Virus record (IMG/VR): IMGVR_UViG_3300017637_000004
Location: 1-22,758 of that record
Source: a virus
Length of the DNA: 22,758 nucleotides
Direction: 5' to 3' (one strand)
Shown: one piece after another, positions 14,349 through 22,025 of the stretch
How positions within the stretch are numbered: position 1 is the stretch's first letter
Layout: every line of letters begins with the position of its first letter
The notes under the pieces: model-generated
What the model was told of the DNA's origin: nothing
Seen by the model: only the letters and a program-made list of their open reading frames with translations
Database searches by the model: none
Program-made: the position numbers and the translations under genes

Positions 14349-14653
14349 GCGCGAATCCGGCGCGGGGCGAGGCCAGCTTGCGGGTGGCGGGGGTCGAGCT
14401 GGTGCTGCGGCCTTCGTTCGGTGCGCTGGTTGCGGCGGAGCAGGAAGTGGGGCCGCTGTTTGCGCTGGTCGAGCGAGCGGCGGAGGGGCGGTTGGGGCTG
14501 GGCGAGATAGTCGCCTTGTTCTGGCACTGCCTGAGGGAGCGACCCGAGGGACTGACCCGGGAGGCATTCGGCGAGGGGGTGGCGGTGGGGGGACTTGCCG
14601 CGGCGACCCCTGCGCTGCGTGTGCTGATCGGGCAGATACTGGCGGGGCGGTGA
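14345..14653 (+). CDS. GTA gp10-like tail tube / tail-assembly protein
   Basis: The 102-residue product fits the family called gene transfer agent protein or GTA gp10-like tail-assembly protein. The first part reads as a strand pair (EASLRVAGVELVLRPSF), then helices (ALVAAEQEVGPLFALVERA and LGLGEIVALFWHCL). By analogy with tail-assembly chaperones of siphophages it would coat the tape measure before tube polymerisation. It is joined to its neighbours by ATGA at the start and GTGA at the end, the same upstream-downstream arrangement as g9, g10 and g10.1 in RcGTA. Confidence 0.82.
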   Translation: MSANPARGEASLRVAGVELVLRPSFGALVAAEQEVGPLFALVERAAEGRLGLGEIVALFWHCLRERPEGLTREAFGEGVAVGGLAAATPALRVLIGQILAGR

Positions 14654-14841
14654 GGTTCGCGGAGACCGCAGTGCGGCTGGCCGGGCAGGCGGGGGTGGCG
14701 TTCGGTTGGACGCCCGAGCTGTTCTGGAATGCGACCCCGGCCGAGTTGGCGGCACTGGTGCGGGCGGTGGCTGGCGAGGCGGTCGCACCGCCCGATCGCG
14801 ACATGATCGCACAGCTGATGGAGGCATTTCCCGATGAGTGA
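14650..14841 (+). CDS. phage tail assembly chaperone (GTA g10.1-like)
   Basis: The 63-residue product matches the very small tail assembly chaperone found after g10 in GTA clusters. Recognisable features are FGWTPELFWNATPAELAAL at about residues 19-37, where tryptophans and the TP-E-L pattern are typical, and a C-terminal helix with a short acidic end (FPDE). The start is GTG 14650, overlapping the previous stop as GTGA; no ATG exists in frame at a suitable place. Its last eight bases overlap the tape measure start. In siphophages such proteins often form a chaperone pair by frameshifting; here they are two separate but overlapping genes. Confidence 0.82.
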   Translation: MRFAETAVRLAGQAGVAFGWTPELFWNATPAELAALVRAVAGEAVAPPDRDMIAQLMEAFPDE

Positions 14842-15412
14842 GGATCTGGACGAGATGATCGTGCGCGTGCGCGCCGATACGCAAGGCTTTGCCCGCGACG
14901 TGGCCGAGATGCGCGCGGCGATCGACGGGCCGCTGCAGGCCGGGGCGGACCGCGCCGGGCGCGGGGTCGAGCAGGCGCTGTTGCGGGCGGCGCGGACGGG
15001 CAAGCTGGGATTCGAGGATCTGAAGCGTGTGGCGTCGCAGATCCTGAGCGAGATTGCGGCCGAAGCGGTACGCGCGGGGCTGTCGTCGCTGTTCGGAGGG
15101 GGCAGCGGCGGTAGTGGCGCGAGCAGTGCCGGGCTGGGTGCCGCGATCGGTCAGCTTCTTGGCCTGCCCGGCCGTGCGACCGGCGGGCCGGTGGCGCCGG
15201 GGCGGGGCTATGTCGTGGGCGAACGCGGGCCGGAGCTGTTCGTGCCGACGACGAGCGGGCGGGTCGAGGTCCCGGTTCAGGGCGGCGGGCGTGATGTGCG
15301 TGTGGCGATCACGATCAACGCGCCGGGTGGCGGCGACGCCGCCGGGGCGTTGCGGCAATCGGGGCGGCAGGTGGCGCGGGCGGTCAAGGCGGCGCTGGCG
15401 GGGGTGGATTGA
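14834..15412 (+). CDS. short tail tape measure protein (GTA g11-like)
   Basis: The tape measure sets tail length and is packed inside the tube. At 192 residues this one is very short, as in RcGTA (about 220), and would specify a short tail. It has a helical N-terminal half (GFARDVAEMRAAIDGPL, then FEDLKRVASQILSEIAAEAV), a Gly/Ser-rich linker at about residues 88-105, and the typical C-terminal GGPVAPGRGYVVGERGPELF followed by VPTTSGRVEVPVQ. The ATG at 14834 overlaps the chaperone gene by eight bases. It is the last gene before the inserted reverse-strand gene, whose stop is five bases away. Confidence 0.88.
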   Translation: MSEDLDEMIVRVRADTQGFARDVAEMRAAIDGPLQAGADRAGRGVEQALLRAARTGKLGFEDLKRVASQILSEIAAEAVRAGLSSLFGGGSGGSGASSAGLGAAIGQLLGLPGRATGGPVAPGRGYVVGERGPELFVPTTSGRVEVPVQGGGRDVRVAITINAPGGGDAAGALRQSGRQVARAVKAALAGVD

Positions 15413-15417
15413 AGGGG

Positions 15418-15762
15418 TCAGGGCCTGGTGCGGTTCAGATGATCCTCCAGGCGCCAACCGTCAGCCGTCAGGACCAGCCGAAAATTTTGGCGAGAGCGCG
15501 AACTCATCCGATGGATGACGCCCCGGCAGGTGACGGTTGCTTGCTCTGCCTCAGCGGGGGTGCAGCGGAGGGCGGTAACACGGCGGGTGCGATGGACTGC
15601 GACCGATACGACGTCGTCCGACCCGCGCGAGGCATCGGCCTGCAGATCCCATTCCAGGTCGCCTTCAAATGCGTTGAACGCGGCGATCACCTCTTGCGGC
15701 GAAGGGCAGGAGACGGGTGCTGCGCATCCCGACCCGGCAGCGAGCACCATCGCAAAGAGCAT
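15418..15762 (-). CDS. exported protein of unknown function, antisense within the tail genes
   Basis: No family recognised. The 114-residue product starts with a short hydrophobic signal sequence (MLFAMVLAAGSGCAAP), perhaps a lipoprotein signal, although the residues before Cys13 do not make a canonical lipobox. The rest is soluble with four further or so cysteines spread along it (for instance SCPSPQE and TALRCTP), which suggests a periplasmic disulfide protein. GAGAGGG just before the ATG at 15762 is a good ribosome site and decides against the upstream in-frame ATG. It runs against all surrounding genes: five bases separate its stop from the tape measure stop, and 43 bases separate its start from the DUF2460 start. 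Any promoter for it must lie in the first part of the next gene. Confidence 0.65.
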   Translation of the reverse strand: MLFAMVLAAGSGCAAPVSCPSPQEVIAAFNAFEGDLEWDLQADASRGSDDVVSVAVHRTRRVTALRCTPAEAEQATVTCRGVIHRMSSRSRQNFRLVLTADGWRLEDHLNRTRP

Positions 15763-15805
15763 ATCCCTCTCCCGTTCTGCGCGGCTTTTAACACGGAGCA
15801 CGACA

Positions 15806-18088
15806 ATGGCATATTGGCTGGCGTCCGAGCGGACGGTGCAGGTGGCGGGGGTGATCTCGCGCTTTGACCCCGCCTATTGGACGGTCAATTTTCCGCGGCC
15901 GATGATGGCGAGCGTGGTGACGATTGCGCCGGACGCATTGCGCGTGGATGCACTGTTCTATCGCCAGAATGATCTGGCGGGGCTGATCTGGGAGAGCGTG
16001 GATCGGCATGACCACCCGCTGCTGTCCTATGAAACCAGCCGCGACTATCGTGCGTGCCGGTTGCGCTTTCGCTGGCGTTCGTCGGGGGTGATGCCGCTGG
16101 ATGCGGTCAATGGCCCGGTGCTGACGATCGAGGGGCGCGATGCGGCGGGGGCGCCGCGCGCCTGGTATGTGCGGCTGTGGAACTATGCGCAGGGGACGCC
16201 GGAGGATTGCGTCGTCAGCCTCGACTTTGCCAGCGTTGCGGGCGGGTTCGTGCTGCCGGGCGAGGCCGATCCGGTGTGGGCTGGCGATGTCGACCGGATG
16301 TTCGTGAGCCTGGTGCCGCCGGGGTATACCGGTGCGGATGCGGCGCTGGCAGTGCCGGTCGAGGGGTGGGTCGAACTGTCGGAGATCGCGGTCGAGGGGC
16401 CGGGGGCGGTGCTGGCGATCGGCGATGTGGTGGTGCCGGAACACGGGCTGTCGATCTGCTCGGGCTATGACGACAGCTATCATGTCACGCCGGAACGACT
16501 GCTGCGCAATGCGCTGCAGCTGGGGTATCGCGGGGACATCGTCCATTATGTCGGGATGAGCCATTATTTCCGGCTCGAGGCGGCGTCGGGGGGCTATTAT
16601 GCGAGCCTGAGCGGTGGGGCGCTGAATGGCCCGTGCGCGGCCTGGCATACCGATTTCGCGGCGCGGACCAAGGCGTTGGGCTTCGGGGTGATCTGGTCGC
16701 TGTCCTATGAGCTGTTCGACGCGCATTGCTGGGGCGACTGGAAGCAGCGGGCGGCGGATGGGTCGCCCGCGCTGACCGGGTGGGAGCCGCCCTCGACCCT
16801 GTTGTCGCCAGCGCATGCGGGGGCGATGGGGTATCTGCAGGCGGTGGCCGCAGCGTTTGTCGGGATCGCGCTGGATGCGGGGCTAGCGGTCAAGTTCCAG
16901 GTCGGTGAGCCGTGGTGGTGGGTGATGGCCGATGGCCGGCTGTGCATTCATGACGATGCGGCGCGGGCGGCGTTGGGCGATCCGGCGGAGCAGAATGTGC
17001 GAGGCGATCCCGACACCGATGTGCTCGACGCGGCGGGGGCGTTGCTGGCGGCGTCGACGGCGGCGCTGGGTGCGGCGGTGCGGGGCGTGGCTCCGGGGGC
17101 GCAGCTGCTGCTGCTCGCCTATTTGCCCACGGTGCTGGACCGGGACGCGCCGGAGGCGATGCGGGCGAACTTGCCGGTCGGTTGGGCCTATCCGGCGTTC
17201 GATGTGCTGCAGCTGGAGGATTATGACTGGGCGGCGGCGGGCAATGCCGTTGCGAGCGCGCGCGGCGTGGCGCTGGCGCAGGGTCGACTGGGCTATCCGG
17301 TCGAGAAGCAGCATTATTTCGCGGGGTTCGTGCTGAACCGGGAGGATGCGGTGCAGTGGCGTGGGATCGCCGCAGCGGCGGATGCGGCGCGTGCGCGGGG
17401 CGTGGCAGCGACGTTCATCTGGGCGCTGCCGCAGGTGATCCGCGACGGGTTTGTGACCTTCGATCAGGAGGATGAGATGCAGGCGTTCGATGATGTGCTG
17501 TTTCCGATTGCGCTGGGGCGTGAGGCGGAGGTGGCGCCGGAGGTTTCGACCGCGATCCTGACCAGCGCGGGCGGGCATGAGGCGCGCAACGCCGCCTGGG
17601 CGCAGGCGCGGACGCGGTACGATGTCGGGCCTGGGGTGCGGAGCGAGGCGGATATCCGGGCGCTGCTTGGGTTTTACCGGGCGCGGATAGGGCCGGCGCG
17701 GGGGTTCCGGCTGCGCGATCCGTTCGATGATTGCTCGAACGATAGCGGGGAGCCGGGGGCGACCGACCAGGTGCTGGGCGAGGGGGATGGCGAGCGGCAG
17801 GCGTTTGCGCTGGTGAAGGCCTATGGCGATGTCGCGCGTCGGATCACGCGGCCGGTGGCGGGGAGTGTGCGGGTGGCGGTGGCCGGGGTCGAGACGGCGG
17901 CGTTCGCAGTGGATGCGGGCGGAGTGGTCGTGCTGGACGAGCCGCCGGCCGAGGGCGCGGTGGTGACGGCGGGGTTCCGGTTCGATGTGCCGGTGCGCTT
18001 TGCGGAGGATTCGCTGAGCGTTAATCGGGCCACGTTCATGGCGGGGGCGGCGCCGAGCGTGCCGTTGGTCGAGGTGCGTGAGGCATGA
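15806..18088 (+). CDS. DUF2460 tail protein with a long N-terminal glycoside-hydrolase-like region (GTA g12-like)
   Basis: The 760-residue product has DUF2460 (the distal tail protein family, g12 in RcGTA) only in its last 185 residues: STAILTSAGGHEARNAAWAQ near 580, LLGFYRARIGPARGFRLRDP near 619, and VRFAEDSLSVN near the end. The first 570 residues are extra. They begin with a beta-rich part (residues 1-210) and continue with sequence that reads like a TIM-barrel hydrolase, with candidate acids Glu368 in VGEPWW and Glu471 in QLEDYDW. The barrel is inference from motif style. This could be a tail-sheath-like or sugar-cleaving tail part. GGAG at 15796-15799 fixes ATG 15806; the longer upstream frame overlaps the antisense gene and is not coding. 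The stop overlaps the next start as ATGA. Confidence 0.85.
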   Translation: MAYWLASERTVQVAGVISRFDPAYWTVNFPRPMMASVVTIAPDALRVDALFYRQNDLAGLIWESVDRHDHPLLSYETSRDYRACRLRFRWRSSGVMPLDAVNGPVLTIEGRDAAGAPRAWYVRLWNYAQGTPEDCVVSLDFASVAGGFVLPGEADPVWAGDVDRMFVSLVPPGYTGADAALAVPVEGWVELSEIAVEGPGAVLAIGDVVVPEHGLSICSGYDDSYHVTPERLLRNALQLGYRGDIVHYVGMSHYFRLEAASGGYYASLSGGALNGPCAAWHTDFAARTKALGFGVIWSLSYELFDAHCWGDWKQRAADGSPALTGWEPPSTLLSPAHAGAMGYLQAVAAAFVGIALDAGLAVKFQVGEPWWWVMADGRLCIHDDAARAALGDPAEQNVRGDPDTDVLDAAGALLAASTAALGAAVRGVAPGAQLLLLAYLPTVLDRDAPEAMRANLPVGWAYPAFDVLQLEDYDWAAAGNAVASARGVALAQGRLGYPVEKQHYFAGFVLNREDAVQWRGIAAAADAARARGVAATFIWALPQVIRDGFVTFDQEDEMQAFDDVLFPIALGREAEVAPEVSTAILTSAGGHEARNAAWAQARTRYDVGPGVRSEADIRALLGFYRARIGPARGFRLRDPFDDCSNDSGEPGATDQVLGEGDGERQAFALVKAYGDVARRITRPVAGSVRVAVAGVETAAFAVDAGGVVVLDEPPAEGAVVTAGFRFDVPVRFAEDSLSVNRATFMAGAAPSVPLVEVREA

Positions 18089-18897
18089 CGGCGCACTGGC
18101 TGAACGCGCCGCTCGCGACGATCGCCTATTGCTGGCGGATCGAGCGGCGGGATGGGGTGGCGATCGGGCTGACGGCGCATGATCGCGATCTGGAGGTGGA
18201 TAGGTTCCACTATCGCGCTGCGCCGGGGATGACGCCGTCGGCGATCCGGCGCGGCGCGGGGCTGGATGCCGACAGCATGGATGTGACCGGGGCGCTGACC
18301 GGGGCGGCGATCAGCGAGGCCGACCTGTTGGCCGGGCGCTGGGACGGGGCGCGGATCAGCCTGTTCGCGGTCGACTGGACGGCGCCGGGCGAGGTGGTCG
18401 CACTGGGCAGCGGGACGATCGGGGCGGTCGAGACGCGCGATGGCGTGCTGACGGCCGAGCTGCGCGGCGCTGCGGCGGCTCTTGATGCGCCGGTGGTCGA
18501 GATGACCTCGCCCGAATGCCGCGCCGAGCTGGGTGACGCACGGTGCCGGGTGGCGATGGCGGGGCGGCGGCGGTTCGCGCGGGTGATTGCGGCTAATGGC
18601 GCGGCGCTGACGCTGGATCTCCACGAGCCGGTGGCGGGCGGATGGGCTGGCGGGCGGCTGCGCTGGTTCGGCGGAGCGCATAGCGGGCTGAGCGACGTGA
18701 TCGCGGCGTCGGTGGGGGATGTCGTGACGCTGCGGCGCGCGCCGCGTTTCGAGGCTGTGGGGGCATTGGTGGAGGTGAGCGAGGGATGCGACAAGAGCAT
18801 CGCGACCTGTGCGGGGCGGTTCGGCAATGCGGCGAATTTCCGGGGCGAGCCGTATCTGCCGGGGATCGACCTGTTGACGCGCTATCCGGGCGGGTGA
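18085..18897 (+). CDS. DUF2163 baseplate hub protein (GTA g13-like)
   Basis: The 270-residue product is a DUF2163 (BR0599-type) protein, the hub at the tail tip. It begins with the family pattern LNAPLATIAYCWRIERRDGV, then GLTAHDRDLEVD, a DVTGAL segment and SPECRAELGDARC. Four cysteines are placed at 145, 154, 235 and 242, the last two in EGCDKSIATC, followed by GNAANFRGEPYLPG, the most conserved stretch. The RcGTA hub is reported to hold an iron-sulfur cluster; this four-cysteine set would fit the same ligand pattern, which is inference. The gene is coupled to DUF2460 by ATGA and to the peptidase by GTGA. Confidence 0.92.
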   Translation: MTAHWLNAPLATIAYCWRIERRDGVAIGLTAHDRDLEVDRFHYRAAPGMTPSAIRRGAGLDADSMDVTGALTGAAISEADLLAGRWDGARISLFAVDWTAPGEVVALGSGTIGAVETRDGVLTAELRGAAAALDAPVVEMTSPECRAELGDARCRVAMAGRRRFARVIAANGAALTLDLHEPVAGGWAGGRLRWFGGAHSGLSDVIAASVGDVVTLRRAPRFEAVGALVEVSEGCDKSIATCAGRFGNAANFRGEPYLPGIDLLTRYPGG

Positions 18898-19268
18898 CGC
18901 CGCTGGAGCGCGCGCGCGGCGCGATCGGGGCGCGGTTTCGGTTGCATGGGCGGTGCGTGCCGCATGGGCTGGACTGTGTCGGGCTAGCGGGGTTGGCATA
19001 CGGGATCGCGGTGCCGCGCGGCTATGCGCTGCGCGGGGGCAGTGTGGCGCAGGTGGCTGACGCAGCCGCAGGGGTGGGGCTGATGCGCGTGGACGCGGCA
19101 CGGCCAGGCGATCTGGTGCTGTTCGATGCCGGGGCGGGGCAGCTGCACCTAGCCATCGCGAGCGAGGACGGCGTGATCCACGCCGATGCGGCGCTGCGCC
19201 GCGTGGCCGCACGGCCCGGCGTGCCGCCCTGGCCGGAACTGGCGCGGTGGCGGTTCAAGGAGGATTGA
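18894..19268 (+). CDS. NlpC/P60 peptidoglycan peptidase (GTA g14-like)
   Basis: The 124-residue product is a small NlpC/P60 cysteine peptidase that would open peptidoglycan so that the tail can deliver DNA. Catalytic Cys28 lies in HGLDCVGLAG and His85 in QLHLAIA, with His96 in GVIHAD as the third polar residue. RPGDLVLFD precedes the His, as is usual in the family. The start is GTG 18894, overlapping the hub stop (GTGA). Relative to RcGTA g14 it is of similar size and lacks a signal peptide, as expected for a particle component. The position between hub and tail-tip protein is as in RcGTA. Confidence 0.9.
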   Translation: MTPLERARGAIGARFRLHGRCVPHGLDCVGLAGLAYGIAVPRGYALRGGSVAQVADAAAGVGLMRVDAARPGDLVLFDAGAGQLHLAIASEDGVIHADAALRRVAARPGVPPWPELARWRFKED

Positions 19269-19269
19269 G

Positions 19270-21408
19270 ATGGCGACGTTGGTACTTTCCACCGTCGGCG
19301 GGATCGTGGGCGGTCCGGTCGGCGCGATGATCGGTGCGCTGGCCGGGCAGGCGATCGACCGGGAGTTGCTGTTCAAGCCCAAGGGGCGCGATGGGCCGCG
19401 GTTGACCGAACTGGCGGTACAGACGTCGAGCTATGGCACGCCGATCCCGCGGCAGTTCGGAACGATGCGGGTGGCGGGGACGGTGATCTGGGCCACCGAT
19501 CTGATCGAGCATCGTCAGCGCGAGGGCGGCAAGGGGCGACCGACTGTAAACAGCTATAGCTATACTGCGTCGTTCGCGGTGGCGTTGTCGGCGCGGCCGA
19601 TCCTGTCGGTCGGGCGGATATGGGCGGACGGCAAGCTGTTGCGCGGTGCGGCGGGCGACTGGAAGGTGCGGACCGGGTTTCGGCTGCACCTGGGCAACGA
19701 GGATCAGGCGGTCGATCCGCTGATCGCGTCGGCCGAAGGGGCGGGGCTTGCTCCGGCGCATCGGGGGATCGCCTATGCCGTGTTCGAAAATCTGGAGCTC
19801 GAGGAGTTCGGCAATCGCATTCCGTCGCTGAGTTTCGAGGTGACCGCCGATCCGGGGCCGGTGGCGGCGGGAGAGATCGTGGCCGAACTGTCGCGCGGGA
19901 CGATCGCGGCGGGCGAGGCGATGCAGCCGATTGCGGGATATTCGGCCTATGGGGAGACGGTGCGAGGGGCGTGCGCGCCGCTGATCGAGGCGAATGGTGC
20001 CTGGCCCGTCGCGCGCAGTGCCGGATTTGTGCTGGTGAACGGGGCGGACAGCGGAGCGCTGCCTCTCGTTGATCCCGGCGTGGGTGGCGCGGGTGTGGAG
20101 CGGGCGATCGAGTCACCGGACCGGGTGCCGCGCCGGGTCGTGATCAGTCACTATGATCCGGCGCGCGACTATCAGGCCGGCGTGCAGAGCGCATCCGACC
20201 CGGCGGGGCAGGATCGCGAACGGCGCATCGAACTGCCCGCGGCTCTGCCGGCGGAAGCGGCGAAGCGCATTGCGGAAGCGGAGCTGATCCGCGCCGACTG
20301 CATGCGCATCCGGCGCATGGTGCACCCGGGATGGTCGGCACTGGGGATCGCGCCGGGCCAACGGGTGGCGATTGTCGGCGAAGCGGGGCAGTGGCGCGTG
20401 ATCGAGGCGCGGATCGAGGACGGCGACGTTGCGCTGATGCTGACCCCGGTTGCGCCGAATGCCATTCCGGTCGGGGCGAGTCCCGGGCGTGTCGCTCCGG
20501 CACCGGACCGGGTCCATGGCGCGACGGTGCTCCATGCATTTGAATGCCCCCATCTTGGCGAGGAGCTGCTGAGCGGGCCACGATTGTCGATTGCGGCATG
20601 TGGCACCGCGCCCGGGTGGCGACGCGCCGCGCTGGCGCTGAGCGGGGATGCCGGCGCGCGGTGGGAGCCAATCGGTGCGACTGCCGCACCGGCGGTGATC
20701 GGCGTGGTCGCGGTCCCAGCCGGCCGCGCGAGCGCGCTGATCGCAGATCGCGTGTCGCAACTGGTGGTCGACCTTGCTCATGCCGAGCTGGCCTTGGCCG
20801 ACGCGAGCGTCGAGGCGCTCGATGCGGGCGCGAATATTGCCATGGTAGGAGACGAGCTGATCCAGTTCGGTTGCGCCGAGCCGATGGGTGGCGGGCGCTG
20901 GAGACTGACGGAGTTGTGGCGCGGACGGCGGGGGACTGAAGATGCAATCGGCGCGGGCGTCGCAGGCGACCGCTTCGTCCTGATCGAACGCGACGTATTG
21001 GTCGTTCGCGACGGGATTGCGGCGGGCGGGGTTCAGCGCGTCATGGCGACCGGAGTCGGCGATTTGGAGTCGGTAGAGCAGGCGTTGATGGTCACGGGTC
21101 GGTCAGCGACGCCACCGGCACCGGTCGCGCCGCATGTCGCGCGTACGGCTGGTGGGCGGGTACTGCGCTGGACCCGCCGCAGTCGAGCCGGCTGGCGCTG
21201 GAGCGACGGCACGGACGCGCCGGTGGGTGAAAGTATCGAGCGCTATCACCTGCGCCTGAGCATTCCCGGCCAGCCACCGGTGGTCGTGATGCGCGACACG
21301 CCGTTTTGGACCGTGGACAGTACCTCCGCAATGCAGGTGGAGATACGCCAGGCGGGTGATCACGGGCTGTCCCCACCCGCTACCCTGACTCTCGAAGCGA
21401 TGGAGTAA
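19270..21408 (+). CDS. large tail-tip protein (GTA g15-like, short form)
   Basis: The 712-residue product is the large tail-tip or host-specificity protein. It starts with a Gly-rich hydrophobic segment (LSTVGGIVGGPVGAMIGALA), then QTSSYGTPIPRQFGTMRVAG at about residues 51-70, SYSYTASFAVALS, and the AYAVFENLELEEFGNRIPS motif that marks phage tail_3-type proteins. The C-terminal part is beta-rich, with a fibronectin-like ending (WTVDSTSAMQVEIRQAGDHG). RcGTA g15 has about 1300 residues and includes an N-terminal TIM-barrel; this protein seems to lack it and opens directly into the tail_3 part. AAGGAGG at 19258-19264 is a strong ribosome site for ATG 19270. Confidence 0.88.
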   Translation: MATLVLSTVGGIVGGPVGAMIGALAGQAIDRELLFKPKGRDGPRLTELAVQTSSYGTPIPRQFGTMRVAGTVIWATDLIEHRQREGGKGRPTVNSYSYTASFAVALSARPILSVGRIWADGKLLRGAAGDWKVRTGFRLHLGNEDQAVDPLIASAEGAGLAPAHRGIAYAVFENLELEEFGNRIPSLSFEVTADPGPVAAGEIVAELSRGTIAAGEAMQPIAGYSAYGETVRGACAPLIEANGAWPVARSAGFVLVNGADSGALPLVDPGVGGAGVERAIESPDRVPRRVVISHYDPARDYQAGVQSASDPAGQDRERRIELPAALPAEAAKRIAEAELIRADCMRIRRMVHPGWSALGIAPGQRVAIVGEAGQWRVIEARIEDGDVALMLTPVAPNAIPVGASPGRVAPAPDRVHGATVLHAFECPHLGEELLSGPRLSIAACGTAPGWRRAALALSGDAGARWEPIGATAAPAVIGVVAVPAGRASALIADRVSQLVVDLAHAELALADASVEALDAGANIAMVGDELIQFGCAEPMGGGRWRLTELWRGRRGTEDAIGAGVAGDRFVLIERDVLVVRDGIAAGGVQRVMATGVGDLESVEQALMVTGRSATPPAPVAPHVARTAGGRVLRWTRRSRAGWRWSDGTDAPVGESIERYHLRLSIPGQPPVVVMRDTPFWTVDSTSAMQVEIRQAGDHGLSPPATLTLEAME

Positions 21409-21413
21409 TCGAT

Positions 21414-21923
21414 ATGAGTATGACCGCGCGATTCGCGCTGCCCCTGCTTCATGCGGGGCAGGCGCAGAAAGAGATGTTCCACAATGAAGCAGTCGTCGGG
21501 ATCGACGCGCTGCTGCACCCCGATGTGCGCGGCGTGGGCGACAATGTCCCGCCCGCCGCGCCTGAGGCGGGCGAGGCATGGATCGTCGGGACCGAACCGG
21601 TCGGGGACTGGGAGGGACATGGCGCGGCGATCGCAAGCTGGACCGAAGGAGGGTGGCGATTCGCGGCTCCGCGTCCGGGCATGGAAGTGTGGGCGGAAAG
21701 CCTTGGCCAGACCGTACGTTATCGCGGCGTCGATGGGTGGCAGGTCGGCGTTCTCGCCGCCAGCCGAGTCGAGATCGGAGGGGTGCAGGTGGTCGGAGCG
21801 CAGGCCACCGCGGTTGCCTTACCCAGCGGTGGTGCTATCGTCGACGAACAGGCACGGACGGCAATCGTGGCGGTGCTGGAGAGATTGCAGGCGCATGGGC
21901 TGATTGCCAGCTCCGAACTGTGA
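21414..21923 (+). CDS. DUF2793 tail fibre-associated protein
   Basis: The 169-residue product belongs to DUF2793, a family found at the end of GTA and phage tail clusters and present in the RcGTA tail fibre. The conserved start is ARFALPLLHAGQAQKEMFHN, followed by EAWIVGTEPVGDWEGHGAAIA at about residues 53-73 and a WRFAAPRPGMEVW turn. The C-terminal 40 residues form a probable coiled or helical end. It may be a tail fibre component or a scaffold for one. The ATG at 21414 has GGAG at 21402-21405; it follows the tail-tip stop by five bases. It is the last particle gene; the next gene begins 102 bases later with different codon use. Confidence 0.88.
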   Translation: MSMTARFALPLLHAGQAQKEMFHNEAVVGIDALLHPDVRGVGDNVPPAAPEAGEAWIVGTEPVGDWEGHGAAIASWTEGGWRFAAPRPGMEVWAESLGQTVRYRGVDGWQVGVLAASRVEIGGVQVVGAQATAVALPSGGAIVDEQARTAIVAVLERLQAHGLIASSEL

Positions 21924-21961
21924 CGTTCCGGCAACAGTCCCCGGATTTTGTTCGCTTGCGC

Positions 21962-21989
21962 GGAAACTTTCCAGAGGTTAGGAAGTTAG
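21962..21989 (+). promoter_or_regulatory. possible operator upstream of the outer-membrane gene
   Basis: The 102-base gap before the beta-barrel gene holds a perfect short palindrome GGAAACTTTCC (21962-21972) and a direct repeat GTTAG-GAA-GTTAG (21977-21989). Either may bind a regulator. I cannot place a convincing -35/-10 pair here. Confidence 0.2.
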
Positions 21990-22025
21990 CGCTGTCCGAA
22001 GTGGCAACTACGAAAGGGGATTAAG

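Noticed and set aside
13353-15457. Long reverse frames (483 and 394 codons) over the tail genes
   Set aside because: Low-complexity Arg/Pro/Ala products expected from high-GC third positions on the other strand.
15515-15805. 97-codon upstream extension of the DUF2460 protein
   Set aside because: It overlaps the antisense gene and gives a Ser/Arg/Thr-rich peptide; GGAG at 15796-15799 marks the start at 15806.
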